39,567 nt of DNA, from positions 1 through 39,567 of IMG/VR virus record IMGVR_UViG_3300025141_008995. One strand, given 5' to 3'. Origin of the DNA: a virus. The translations under genes and the position numbers were made by a program. This document shows positions 1 through 4,980 of the stretch, piece after piece. Positions within the stretch are counted from its first letter, which is position 1, and each line of letters begins with the position of its first letter. The notes below the pieces were generated by a model. That model was not told the origin of the DNA, did not search any database, and saw only the letters and a program-made list of their open reading frames with translations.

Positions 1-2
1 CT

Positions 3-218
3 ATTAACGGTGCTATTGTAATGAGCAACTCTGCGCCTACTTCCACCATTATACAATCCGCCGATGAGTTTAAGCCGAGCAAGGGTGAAAGTTTATGCCG
101 AGCGTTTACGCGGAAAGGAAAATGCGCCTCGTGTCGCGCGTGTTGGTCAAAATCGGTTAAGGTTATAAAATACGCGCTTCATGGAAATAAAGTTAAGGAT
201 AAATGGTTTACGGTCTAA
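3..218 (+). CDS. Partial phage protein, Cys-rich C-terminus (Gp88-like?)
   Basis: The reading frame is open to the left edge, so only the last 71 codons are seen. An internal Met lies at base 21, but the upstream codons are also open and the protein probably starts outside the window. The tail has a compact cysteine cluster (LCRAFTRKGKCASCRACW) followed by a basic stretch and a YALHGNK segment. From memory this arrangement resembles the C-terminus of phage Gp88-type proteins; that match is uncertain. The stop is followed after about 24 bases by a terminator-like hairpin. No function is assigned. Confidence 0.5.
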   Translation: MNGAIVMSNSAPTSTIIQSADEFKPSKGESLCRAFTRKGKCASCRACWSKSVKVIKYALHGNKVKDKWFTV

Positions 219-228
219 AAATTGAGGG

Positions 229-260
229 GGCGGGCCCGGACCTGCCATTTTGGCAGTTTA
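229..260 (+). repeat. 32-bp repeat, copy 1, with terminator-like hairpin
   Basis: This block is identical to 879-910. It holds a short GC palindrome (CGGGCCCG) and then CTGCCATTTTGGCAG (242-256), a 6-bp stem with a 3-base loop followed by a T-rich run. It sits just after the stop of the first gene and just before the next promoter, so it is read as a transcription terminator or 3'-end element. Confidence 0.7.
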
Positions 261-277
261 TTTTCTTGGTTTTATGC

Positions 278-306
278 TTGACAGTAGCATAAAATTATGG
301 TATAAT
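278..306 (+). promoter_or_regulatory. Consensus sigma70 promoter, leaderless start
   Basis: The -35 box is TTGACA (278-283), the spacer is 17 bases and the -10 box is TATAAT (301-306). The expected transcription start, 6-7 bases past the -10 box, falls on the ATG at 313. Confidence 0.85.
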
Positions 307-312
307 ATCTAT

Positions 313-507
313 ATGAAAATGACACGACAACACTTCCAAGCATTGGCTACCATGACTGCCGATATTATTGTTTCTATTAACGCAACCAAAGACCAGTGCA
401 TTAAAATCACTGATGAGGTCATTGCCGTTTGTAAAGAAGCAAACCCTAAGTTTGACGCTGACCGCTTCGAGACTTGGATTCAAGATATTTTGATAAATAA
501 TTCCTAG
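313..507 (+). CDS. Small hypothetical protein (64 aa)
   Basis: Function not recognised. The protein is mostly helical by composition, without signal peptide or membrane segment, and starts MKMTRQHFQALATMTADI. ATG 313 is chosen because a perfect sigma70 promoter ends at 306. A longer in-frame start at 250 would lie inside the upstream hairpin and promoter and is rejected. There is no Shine-Dalgarno sequence because the mRNA should begin at or next to the ATG. It is the first of several independent small plus-strand transcription units. Confidence 0.7.
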   Translation: MKMTRQHFQALATMTADIIVSINATKDQCIKITDEVIAVCKEANPKFDADRFETWIQDILINNS

Positions 508-514
508 AAAACAC

Positions 515-543
515 TTGACAATGCGCTTCCGCCATGTTATAAT
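515..543 (+). promoter_or_regulatory. Consensus sigma70 promoter with extended -10
   Basis: TTGACA (515-520), a 17-base spacer and TATAAT (538-543), preceded by TG one base upstream (TGTTATAAT). The ATG of the next gene is at 551, 7 bases after the -10 box, so the transcript should be leaderless or nearly so. Confidence 0.85.
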
Positions 544-550
544 AACTACA

Positions 551-769
551 ATGAAATACCTCATCAACCTTTACTCACAGTTTGTCGCTAAACGCTTCGA
601 GCATCTTTACAACAATTCTTATAACCACAGGCAAGACATTAAAGCCATGAAGGTTCTTAACCACTACCGTTCAGTTCGGCGTTTGCTACCTTTGGAAAAA
701 TGTGGAAAGCATTTTGGTAACCATGACGGTTCTAAGAAAAAAGCATATTGTGCTACGCAAGGGTATTAA
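551..769 (+). CDS. Small basic hypothetical protein (72 aa)
   Basis: Function not recognised. The product is rich in His, Lys and Arg and starts MKYLINLYSQFVAKRFEHLY. An in-frame ATG at 515-523 lies inside the -35 region of the promoter, so the start at 551, directly behind the -10 box, is used. A strong intrinsic terminator (834-877) ends this unit. The basic composition would suit nucleic-acid binding, but no motif supports that. Confidence 0.65.
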   Translation: MKYLINLYSQFVAKRFEHLYNNSYNHRQDIKAMKVLNHYRSVRRLLPLEKCGKHFGNHDGSKKKAYCATQGY

Positions 770-833
770 CCCTTAACAGGTTTAGGGCAGGTTGAAAGCC
801 GAGGCGATATATGATACCTATCCTAACCCTTCC

Positions 834-877
834 AAACCCCTGTTTAAACGCGTGCAATGCCCTTCAAACAGGGGTTT
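834..877 (+). terminator. Strong rho-independent terminator
   Basis: A perfect 12-bp stem (AAACCCCTGTTT at 834-845 with its complement at 866-877) encloses a 20-base loop, and the 3' arm ends in TTTT. It follows the stop of the gene at 769 and precedes the second 32-bp repeat. Confidence 0.85.
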
Positions 878-878
878 T

Positions 879-910
879 GGCGGGCCCGGACCTGCCATTT
901 TGGCAGTTTA
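879..910 (+). repeat. 32-bp repeat, copy 2, with terminator-like hairpin
   Basis: Identical to 229-260, including the GC palindrome and CTGCCATTTTGGCAG (892-906). It again lies between a finished transcription unit and the next promoter. Confidence 0.7.
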
Positions 911-950
911 TACTATTTTGCAATATCCTAAAATATTTATAGGTTTTTAC

Positions 951-978
951 TTGCATTATCCGTCCGCCATGTTATAAT
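951..978 (+). promoter_or_regulatory. Sigma70 promoter with extended -10, leaderless start
   Basis: A perfect extended -10 (TGTTATAAT, hexamer 973-978) with a weaker -35 (TTGCAT 951-956, 16-base spacer). The bases around the -10 (CCGCCATGTTATAAT) match the promoter at 515-543. The ATG follows at 985, six bases after the -10 box. Confidence 0.75.
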
Positions 979-984
979 ATAGTC

Positions 985-1167
985 ATGAATAAGCATAAAA
1001 CACCTTCTCGCAATGTTAGCATTGCTAAAATCCCAAATACAAATAGTTATTTGGTTTCTTACACCCCAACAGGCGGAAAAGCCACTACGGCTACATTTTC
1101 CAGTCGCAATCGTGCCAAGTCCTTCGTTAGGCGAAATATCACAAGCAAAGGTGCTTATGCAGGGTAG
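985..1167 (+). CDS. Small basic hypothetical protein (60 aa)
   Basis: Function not recognised. The protein is basic and Ser/Thr-rich, beginning MNKHKTPSRNVSIAKIPN and ending in GAYAG. It has no Cys and no membrane segment. The start is fixed by the promoter, whose -10 box ends six bases upstream; there is no Shine-Dalgarno. Next downstream is another consensus promoter at 1236 that leads into a non-coding stretch. Confidence 0.65.
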   Translation: MNKHKTPSRNVSIAKIPNTNSYLVSYTPTGGKATTATFSSRNRAKSFVRRNITSKGAYAG

Positions 1168-1235
1168 GTAGGTAGGGTATCGGCGTTTGTGAGAGTCCGC
1201 CCCAAGGAACGCTTGGAAAAAACTCACATTTTTAC

Positions 1236-1264
1236 TTGACTTTTGACTTTCTCAATGGTATAAT
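1236..1264 (+). promoter_or_regulatory. Sigma70 promoter for a non-coding transcript
   Basis: TTGACT (1236-1241), a 17-base spacer and TATAAT (1259-1264). No start codon lies near the predicted start site (about 1271). Instead the structured stretch 1271-1373 begins there. Confidence 0.8.
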
Positions 1265-1270
1265 AGTAAA

Positions 1271-1373
1271 CTAGCAAGTGGGGCAACGTCACCCATTGGG
1301 CTTCCTGGGTCGGAGATATCCGTAAAGCTTCCATGAACGTTGGAAATGCCAAAGAAATCCTCGCTTGCTTTTT
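1271..1373 (+). ncRNA. Candidate structured small RNA (about 103 nt)
   Basis: Starts where the 1236-1264 promoter should initiate. AGCAAG (1273-1278) can pair with CTTGCT (1364-1369), directly followed by a T run, so the whole RNA would be closed by a terminal stem with an intrinsic terminator. Inside are a CGGA-GATA-TCCG hairpin with a GNRA-like loop, a TTCCA/TGGAA hairpin with a 7-base loop, and GGG/CCC pairings near the 5' end. No sensible protein is encoded: the overlapping frame at 1333-1599 is made partly of TTTGACTTTTT repeats. It does not match any RNA family I know. Confidence 0.5.
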
Positions 1374-1508
1374 CACCCTGGGGCAGCGTGCCACATTGCT
1401 ATACAAAATAGTTTTGACTTTTTTAAGCGTAAAGTGTTTTTGCACCTTATACCTGGATAGGATCTACGATCGCTGGGGGATTAAGCTTGACTTTTTCCTG
1501 GCCCAAGG

Positions 1509-1523
1509 CTGCCATTTTGGCAG
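1509..1523 (+). terminator. CTGCCATTTTGGCAG hairpin, copy 3
   Basis: The same 15-base inverted repeat as in the 32-bp repeats, here without the GC-rich left part. It is followed by a GC palindrome (GCCGCGCGGC) and a short T run. It probably ends a transcript coming from the left. Confidence 0.55.
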
Positions 1524-1581
1524 TTTCGAGACTCCGCCGCGCGGCTCTTTTAAAACTATGCAAAGTATTTTGACTTTTTTC

Positions 1582-1610
1582 TTGACAATACTAGTTTGAT
1601 ATGTTATAAT
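1582..1610 (+). promoter_or_regulatory. Consensus sigma70 promoter with extended -10
   Basis: TTGACA (1582-1587), a 17-base spacer and TATAAT (1605-1610), preceded by TGT. It lies immediately after a TTTGACTTTTTT repeat. An ATG follows at 1614 and a GTG at 1617, right at the expected transcription start. Confidence 0.8.
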
Positions 1611-1613
1611 GAC

Positions 1614-1676
1614 ATGGTGATCAGCATCCAGACCCACGACTTGGATCGCCGCACGCCACTATTAGGATACAAATGA
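1614..1676 (+). CDS. Possible 20-codon micropeptide (or short RNA)
   Basis: ATG 1614 (or GTG 1617) opens a 20-codon frame, MVISIQTHDLDRRTPLLGYK, directly behind a perfect promoter and ending just before a TTTGACTTTTTT repeat. Its placement copies the leaderless genes nearby. Because it is so short, it could equally be a non-coding RNA of about 60-75 nt. No homologue is recognised. Confidence 0.3.
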   Translation: MVISIQTHDLDRRTPLLGYK

Positions 1677-1738
1677 GTTTTGACTTTTTTTCACCTAAAA
1701 TATATTTGAAATAATCAGTGATTTTTGACTTTTTTCAC

Positions 1739-1767
1739 TTGACATATAGGGGAGGCTACGGTATAAT
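1739..1767 (+). promoter_or_regulatory. Consensus sigma70 promoter, leaderless start
   Basis: TTGACA (1739-1744), a 17-base spacer and TATAAT (1762-1767). The ATG of the coiled-coil gene follows six bases later at 1774. Confidence 0.85.
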
Positions 1768-1773
1768 AATCGC

Positions 1774-2133
1774 ATGGGAAAACACAGAACACCAGAATCA
1801 TTACTCGCTGAGGCTCTTAAGAAGGTTGAAGCACTCAAATTACAAGTCGCTACGAAATCATTGGCTACTGACCCTCGTATGTTAGCAATAACAGCAGAGG
1901 AAAAGGCACTAAAGCAAGAATTGCTCAAGATACAGCGTTGGCTAAATCCCGTTACAGGATTGGCTAGTCGTATCACGAAATTGACTGCACAGATTCGTGA
2001 AGCGGAAGAAAATCTCCAAAACTCTAGTCAGCGTGATATGGAAATCCATATTCGTTTGTCGGAATTGGAAGAAAAGCGTAAGGTAACAGCATCAGAAATC
2101 TCAACAGAGGAAATGCTGATTACTAATGGCTAG
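1774..2133 (+). CDS. Coiled-coil hypothetical protein (119 aa)
   Basis: A charged, Lys/Glu/Leu-rich helical protein with strong heptad character over about residues 5-110, consistent with a long coiled coil. No signal peptide, Cys or catalytic motif is seen. The start follows a perfect sigma70 promoter by six bases, so the mRNA should be leaderless. It overlaps the next gene by 8 bases (ATGGCTAG), which suggests translational coupling. Function unknown. Confidence 0.75.
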   Translation: MGKHRTPESLLAEALKKVEALKLQVATKSLATDPRMLAITAEEKALKQELLKIQRWLNPVTGLASRITKLTAQIREAEENLQNSSQRDMEIHIRLSELEEKRKVTASEISTEEMLITNG

Positions 2134-2356
2134 GTTTAATTACTACGCAGGGGATAGGTTTATTGAAAATCTATCCCTTGGCTCTCGCTCTTGCCCTGAA
2201 TGCAAAGTTTTTTCGCTCTATGTTGAGTCTAGGAAAGAAAAGCGTATAGGGTGTAAGCATTGTCTAGGGGAATGGTCGCTTAAAGAAGATGGCTATAGTT
2301 TGCGCAGAGAGCGTTGGGATAATGTTAGACCTTGGCATCTTGACGAACACCCATAA
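2126..2356 (+). CDS. Zinc-ribbon hypothetical protein (76 aa)
   Basis: Two CxxC knuckles, SCPEC (about residues 23-26) and CKHC (about 43-46), separated by a short basic beta-like segment, form a typical zinc ribbon. The Trp-rich tail (WDNVRPWHLDEHP) is unusual. It overlaps the upstream coiled-coil gene and should be co-transcribed with it. A CTGCCATTTTGGCA hairpin starts at the stop codon. Nucleic-acid or protein binding is plausible; no specific role is known. Confidence 0.7.
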   Translation: MARFNYYAGDRFIENLSLGSRSCPECKVFSLYVESRKEKRIGCKHCLGEWSLKEDGYSLRRERWDNVRPWHLDEHP

Positions 2357-2370
2357 CTGCCATTTTGGCA
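2357..2370 (+). terminator. CTGCCATTTTGGCA hairpin, copy 4
   Basis: One more copy of the short inverted repeat, starting directly after the stop codon of the zinc-ribbon gene. The last base of the copy differs (C instead of G) and the T tail is missing, so termination may be weak. Confidence 0.5.
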
Positions 2371-2487
2371 CGTTAGGGCCCCGCCGCGCTCGTAACTCGC
2401 GCTCCTATAATAACTTATGGCATAAAACTTTGACTTTTTGACCCTAAAAGAAAATAAAGAAATATGCCAATTTATGTAAGTTTAGAG

Positions 2488-2515
2488 TTGCAAACACTTT
2501 AGGAACAAGTATAAT
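2488..2515 (+). promoter_or_regulatory. Probable sigma70 promoter leading into a hairpin
   Basis: TTGCAA (2488-2493), a 16-base spacer and TATAAT (2510-2515). The predicted start overlaps the inverted repeat at 2519-2542, and no gene follows. Confidence 0.5.
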
Positions 2516-2518
2516 ATA

Positions 2519-2542
2519 CAATCTAGCAACAACGCTAGATTG
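2519..2542 (+). terminator. 9-bp hairpin with T-rich tail
   Basis: CAATCTAGC (2519-2527) and its complement GCTAGATTG (2534-2542) enclose a 6-base loop and are followed by TTCTTTAAT. This is terminator-like, but it sits on a promoter start site, so it could also be an operator or a transcription attenuator. Confidence 0.5.
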
Positions 2543-2604
2543 TTCTTTAATATAAATCCGAATCTTTGACTTTTTCTATACGGATATGTCTATTATAGTG
2601 TATA

Positions 2605-2680
2605 GGGGGTAAATGGGCAATTTTGAGTCATCTTTATGGTGCAGGAAATTGGGTAGGTTCAATTCCTACCACCTCCACCA
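2605..2680 (+). tRNA. tRNA-like element with intact T-arm and CCA (pseudo-tRNA?)
   Basis: The 3' half is convincing: T-stem GTAGG/CCTAC (2653-2657, 2665-2669), T-loop TTCAATT, acceptor strand CACCTCC, discriminator A and encoded CCA at 2678-2680. Counting back 76 nt reaches GGGGGTA (2605-2611), which pairs with the acceptor strand with one G-U and one A-C mismatch. A 4-bp D-like stem (2613-2616 with 2628-2631) is possible, but position 8 is A and no good anticodon stem forms. It is best called a degenerate tRNA, a tRNA-like structure or a captured tRNA 3' end. The anticodon cannot be assigned. Confidence 0.45.
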
Positions 2681-2699
2681 TTGTTTGACTTTTTCTGTT

Positions 2700-3140
2700 A
2701 TCGAGAGCGTCTCAAATTGTTTTCCTAGCGCGTCGAAAAGAAAAATCAACATATGGTATGAAGTTTTTAGAAACCTCGGAAAATATTTTATAACAACACT
2801 AGATGTTGTGTGTCCCTTTGACTTTTTCAAGTTAAGGGGGCATTTTTTTTTGTATAGTTAAATAGGATATGGATCGCCGCGTCAGGATGAGAAAAAAATG
2901 GTAATATATGCTTTGACTTTTTTCATAGTAGCCCTGAAATTAACAAAAAAATACCAAAAAAATGGCATATATATTTCAGTTTGTGCGTGATATTGTGATG
3001 TTTTCTCCAATTTGTGTGGTATTTTTTAATTTTTTTACTTCATTATTGGTGTAGCAAATAGTAAAAAACAACAGTAAATGTAAAAAAATGCTAGTATATT
3101 ACAAATTACATAACCTTTTTCTATGTATAAAAAGAAAAAG
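2700..3140. other. AT-rich intergenic region without convincing genes
   Basis: No supported protein gene is seen on either strand. It contains a 6-bp hairpin (ACAACA-CTAGA-TGTTGT near 2802-2818), two TTTGACTTTTT copies, an 11-codon frame at 2870-2905 (too short to support), long A and T runs, and a CTGAAAT/ATTTCAG inverted repeat around 2934-2980 with a nested CCA(A7)TGG. It lies between convergent transcription units and could hold a replication or regulatory element. Confidence 0.5.
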
Positions 3141-3186
3141 AGGTAAGACCTTTGCTATAAATTGCTTAGAATCTTACCCCTTTTTG
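3131..3186. terminator. Bidirectional terminator between convergent operons
   Basis: GGTAAGA (3142-3148) pairs with TCTTACC (3172-3178), flanked by an A-rich run on the left and a T run on the right. Each strand therefore ends its hairpin with a U tract, as expected where plus-strand genes from the left meet the minus-strand operon. Confidence 0.7.
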
Positions 3187-3192
3187 TGTATG

Positions 3193-3224
3193 TTATTACC
3201 TTGTTATTACCTTATTATTACCTT
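3193..3224. repeat. Three tandem TTATTACCTT repeats, 11-bp period
   Basis: TTATTACCTT occurs at 3193, 3204 and 3215, exactly 11 bases apart, just before the end of the minus-strand gene at 3231. Phasing on one DNA face could suit a protein-binding site. It could also be a simple slippage product. Confidence 0.6.
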
Positions 3225-3230
3225 GTATTT

Positions 3231-3527
3231 CTATGTTGGTTTCTTATAATCTCTCCAACTACTCCATACTACATTATCATTAGCCATATCAACTACACAA
3301 GCATATATTCCTTCGCTTCTCCATCTTCGTAACCATGCCCTAGCACAGTTAATAGCAAATCCTTTATATGTCCATGAGTGTCCATAACTATTCATAATAG
3401 TATTCCACTTATCATGCCCTAACCATGTATGATTAGATTTATCTAATAACTTTACGCAAAAACCTGTATTATGTTGGTTGAATGAAGGTAATCCTTCCCA
3501 TTCTGGACTATTGTAATCTTTATCCAT
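3231..3527 (-). CDS. Hypothetical protein (98 aa), Trp-rich
   Basis: Last gene of the long minus-strand operon. The protein is rich in aromatic residues (WLGHDKWN, WTYKGF, WLRRWRSEG, VVWSSWRDY). It shows no signal peptide or membrane segment. It starts one base after the stop of the upstream gene. Function unknown. Confidence 0.65.
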   Translation of the reverse strand: MDKDYNSPEWEGLPSFNQHNTGFCVKLLDKSNHTWLGHDKWNTIMNSYGHSWTYKGFAINCARAWLRRWRSEGIYACVVDMANDNVVWSSWRDYKKPT

Positions 3528-3528
3528 A

Positions 3529-3768
3529 TTAGTAATTCCAATAAGGGTAAAAAGAATTGTATTCTAAGGTATATGGATTTGGGTATGGACAGGTTGGACA
3601 GTATGTTTGTTCTTCCCAATGTATGCTGTGTGTTTCTAGTCTGTGGTTTAGATACCTAACTCTTGATTCACACGACATAGACAACCCCAAAAAAATTATA
3701 CATACGAGCGTTCTAAGGAATGCCATTGTGTAAAATGATTTCTCAAAAAGTTCTTCTAACTTACGCAC
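3529..3768 (-). CDS. Putative lipoprotein, paralogue of the 4215-4439 gene
   Basis: The segment TMAFLRTLVCIIFLGLSMSC is a hydrophobic signal-like stretch ending in a Cys, resembling a lipobox. The mature part is Tyr/Pro-rich (CPTCPYPNPYTLEYNS). GTG 3768 has a G-rich ribosome site (AAGGGG) and the residues before the internal ATG at 3726 are shared with the paralogue (EK.FYTMAF), so the longer start is used; ATG 3726 would give a shorter, more typical signal peptide. The DNA for this segment is a 45-bp repeat shared with the gene at 4215. A surface or exclusion role is possible but unproved. Confidence 0.6.
   Translation of the reverse strand: MRKLEELFEKSFYTMAFLRTLVCIIFLGLSMSCESRVRYLNHRLETHSIHWEEQTYCPTCPYPNPYTLEYNSFYPYWNY
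3691..3735. repeat. 45-bp direct repeat, copy 1
   Basis: Matches 4359-4403 with a single mismatch. It encodes the shared signal-like segment of the two small lipoprotein-type genes. This is recent duplication or gene conversion, since the remainder of the genes has diverged. Confidence 0.85.
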
Positions 3769-3950
3769 TTTGTTCCCCTTCTTACGAGTTCTCTCACATA
3801 GTAACGCTTCTTATCATCGCTTGGGAATACTCTTGTTTTAATTGAAAGCAAGTTCTTATCCTTGTTTGTAATTGTTTCAATGTATTTCTCTGCTTTTGAT
3901 TTTTGGTCAAAACCTCTTAAGGTTCTGTATTTGCTGTATTTCTTTTTCAT
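3756..3950 (-). CDS. Small basic hypothetical protein (64 aa)
   Basis: Starts MKKKYSKYRTLRGFDQKSKAEK and is rich in Lys and Arg throughout. No membrane segment and no recognised domain. It overlaps the start of the downstream lipoprotein-type gene by 13 bases. The pattern resembles short phage proteins of the SPOR-like or nucleic-acid-binding type, but nothing decides this. Confidence 0.6.
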   Translation of the reverse strand: MKKKYSKYRTLRGFDQKSKAEKYIETITNKDKNLLSIKTRVFPSDDKKRYYVRELVRRGTKCVS

Positions 3951-3964
3951 TGTTTATTCGTTGT

Positions 3965-4063
3965 TTAGTTATTGTAGAATAAGAAGAATCCCCAATACGC
4001 TAATATAGGGAAAAAAATAAAGAATGCGACTAAGGCTTCTTTAAGTATCTCTTTCTTTTTCAT
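3965..4063 (-). CDS. Tiny single-pass membrane protein (32 aa)
   Basis: A 32-codon frame starts MKKKEILKEALVAFF and continues into one hydrophobic segment of about 19 residues ending FFLFYNN. The positive N-terminus and the single helix predict N-in topology. It begins 5 bases after the stop of the 48-aa gene and fills an otherwise empty gap in the operon. Tiny phage membrane proteins often act in lysis control or host takeover; here the role is unknown. Confidence 0.5.
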   Translation of the reverse strand: MKKKEILKEALVAFFIFFPILAYWGFFLFYNN

Positions 4064-4068
4064 GTTGT

Positions 4069-4215
4069 TTATTTGTTTTTTAATGCTTTGTTTAGTGCGT
4101 CAATAGCATCGTAAACCTTTTTGTCTGCTAAGAATCCATCTTTGTTGGTCTTAGGTATTCTATTTTTCAAGTCTTTTAGGACGACTTTAATATGTTTGGA
4201 GAGAGTTTTATCCAT
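4069..4215 (-). CDS. Small hypothetical protein (48 aa)
   Basis: A Lys-rich 48-codon frame, starting MDKTLSKHIKVVLKDLKN and ending LNKALKNK. ATG 4215 overlaps the stop of the upstream gene as TAATG, the coupling used throughout this genome, which supports it being real despite its size. Function unknown. Confidence 0.55.
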   Translation of the reverse strand: MDKTLSKHIKVVLKDLKNRIPKTNKDGFLADKKVYDAIDALNKALKNK

Positions 4216-4439
4216 TACGGTATCATTTTGTTATATTCTTCACACCAATAGCAGTTCGGCATAGGCATATTCTCTTGGAAATGAAATTGGTGGTTTATCC
4301 AATACGCTTCCGAATATACATCTTCTGCCATGCTACATGAGCATAAAGAAAAAATAAGAAAAATTATACATACGAGCGTTCTAATGAATGCCATTGTGTA
4401 AAAGCCTTTCTCACATATTCGTTCTAGGAGGTCAATCAT
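4215..4439 (-). CDS. Putative lipoprotein, paralogue of the 3529-3768 gene
   Basis: Shares FYTMAFxRTLVCIIFL with the downstream paralogue, followed by FSLCSC, a lipobox-like end of the hydrophobic segment. The mature part is short and acidic/aromatic with a CYWCEE motif. ATG 4439 overlaps the upstream stop (ATGA). The internal ATG at about 4397 would give a conventional lipoprotein signal peptide, so the true start is uncertain. Confidence 0.6.
   Translation of the reverse strand: MIDLLERICEKGFYTMAFIRTLVCIIFLIFSLCSCSMAEDVYSEAYWINHQFHFQENMPMPNCYWCEEYNKMIP
4359..4403. repeat. 45-bp direct repeat, copy 2
   Basis: 44 of 45 bases match 3691-3735. It lies at the same position in the paralogous gene, over the signal-like segment. 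Confidence 0.85.
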
Positions 4440-4732
4440 TTTATTTGTGCTGACCTCACTCTGCCGTAAAAATCATCAAACCCTTCCTCGATAGTAATCA
4501 TAATACCATCTGTGAGATAACATTGAATGTGTGTAACTTCTTTCTTTCCTGTCTTTTCGTTTTCTCCGTAAACAGGAACAATCCTAACAATCTGTGAAGT
4601 GTTGATAAGTGCTGTTTCGTAACCACCTTTCTGAGCCGACCAAAATGGAATGTATCCTCTAGGATATGCGCCTTTGGTAATCGGTGTTGCTAGTGCTAAC
4701 GAAGTTAGTAGTGATGCTAAAATTAGTTTCAT
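4436..4732 (-). CDS. Putative secreted protein (98 aa)
   Basis: The N-terminus MKLILASLLTSLALATPITKG is a clear Sec-type signal peptide with likely cleavage after ALA. The mature part is about 80 residues, beta-rich, with a single Cys (IQCYLTDG). It overlaps both neighbours by 4 bases (ATGA). Export to the periplasm of a Gram-negative host is inferred. No family is recognised. Confidence 0.65.
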   Translation of the reverse strand: MKLILASLLTSLALATPITKGAYPRGYIPFWSAQKGGYETALINTSQIVRIVPVYGENEKTGKKEVTHIQCYLTDGIMITIEEGFDDFYGRVRSAQIK

Positions 4733-4980
4733 TCGTTTATCTCTGTTTGTATCATTGTTTCAATCCATACAGTATCCCACATATCTAACAGTTGAGCATA
4801 AGGAGTTCCCCTTAAATCTGTTTTCTTTGTGTATTCTTCATATGCGATTTGGTGTCGTTCATAGTCTGTTTTAATTGGAGTGCTACACCCCAAAAAAATT
4901 GAAATAGTAACAATATATGCTACTATGGAAAGTAATGTAATTACATTTAATTTTTTACTTCTTGGTTGTCTATTCTCCAT
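4729..4980 (-). CDS. Putative lipoprotein (83 aa)
   Basis: A basic start is followed by a hydrophobic stretch (VITLLSIVAYIVTISIFLGCS) with a good lipobox, FLGC, at about residues 29-32. The mature part is short, charged and helical. It lies between a membrane protein and a secreted protein in the same operon. By size and arrangement it could be an outer-membrane spanin-like lipoprotein paired with the gene at 4970, but that is a guess. Confidence 0.65.
   Translation of the reverse strand: MENRQPRSKKLNVITLLSIVAYIVTISIFLGCSTPIKTDYERHQIAYEEYTKKTDLRGTPYAQLLDMWDTVWIETMIQTEINE

Larger units (their letters stand above)
1413..2923 (+). repeat. TTTGACTTTTTT dispersed repeats, cluster 1
   Basis: Ten copies of TTTGACTTTTT(T), all on the plus strand: 1413, 1486 (CTTGAC variant), 1569, 1679, 1724, 2429, 2565, 2684, 2817 and 2912. 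They lie between transcription units, for example 8 bases after the ACGACC-free end of the 20-codon ORF and 4 bases after the tRNA-like CCA end. They contain TTGACT but lack a -10 box at the right distance, so most are not promoters. Cluster 2 is at 12499-13295. Confidence 0.8.

Noticed and set aside
792-977. 61-codon plus-strand frame
   Set aside because: It runs through a strong terminator, the 32-bp repeat and the next promoter, so it is not a gene.
1333-1599. 88-codon plus-strand frame after the 1236 promoter
   Set aside because: It is largely made of TTTGACTTTTTT repeats and the terminator-like hairpin, starts in the middle of the structured RNA and has no ribosome site.
2605-2680. Idea that the tRNA-like end is a prophage attachment site
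   Set aside because: No integrase or repressor is visible in the window; kept only as one option in the finding.
2870-2905. 11-codon plus-strand frame sharing GGATCGCCGC with the 1614 frame
   Set aside because: Too short, no matching promoter, and the shared 10 bases could be chance.
3193-3224. Three tandem repeats considered as a CRISPR array
   Set aside because: Ten-base units at 11-base spacing are too short for repeats with spacers, and no cas genes are present.
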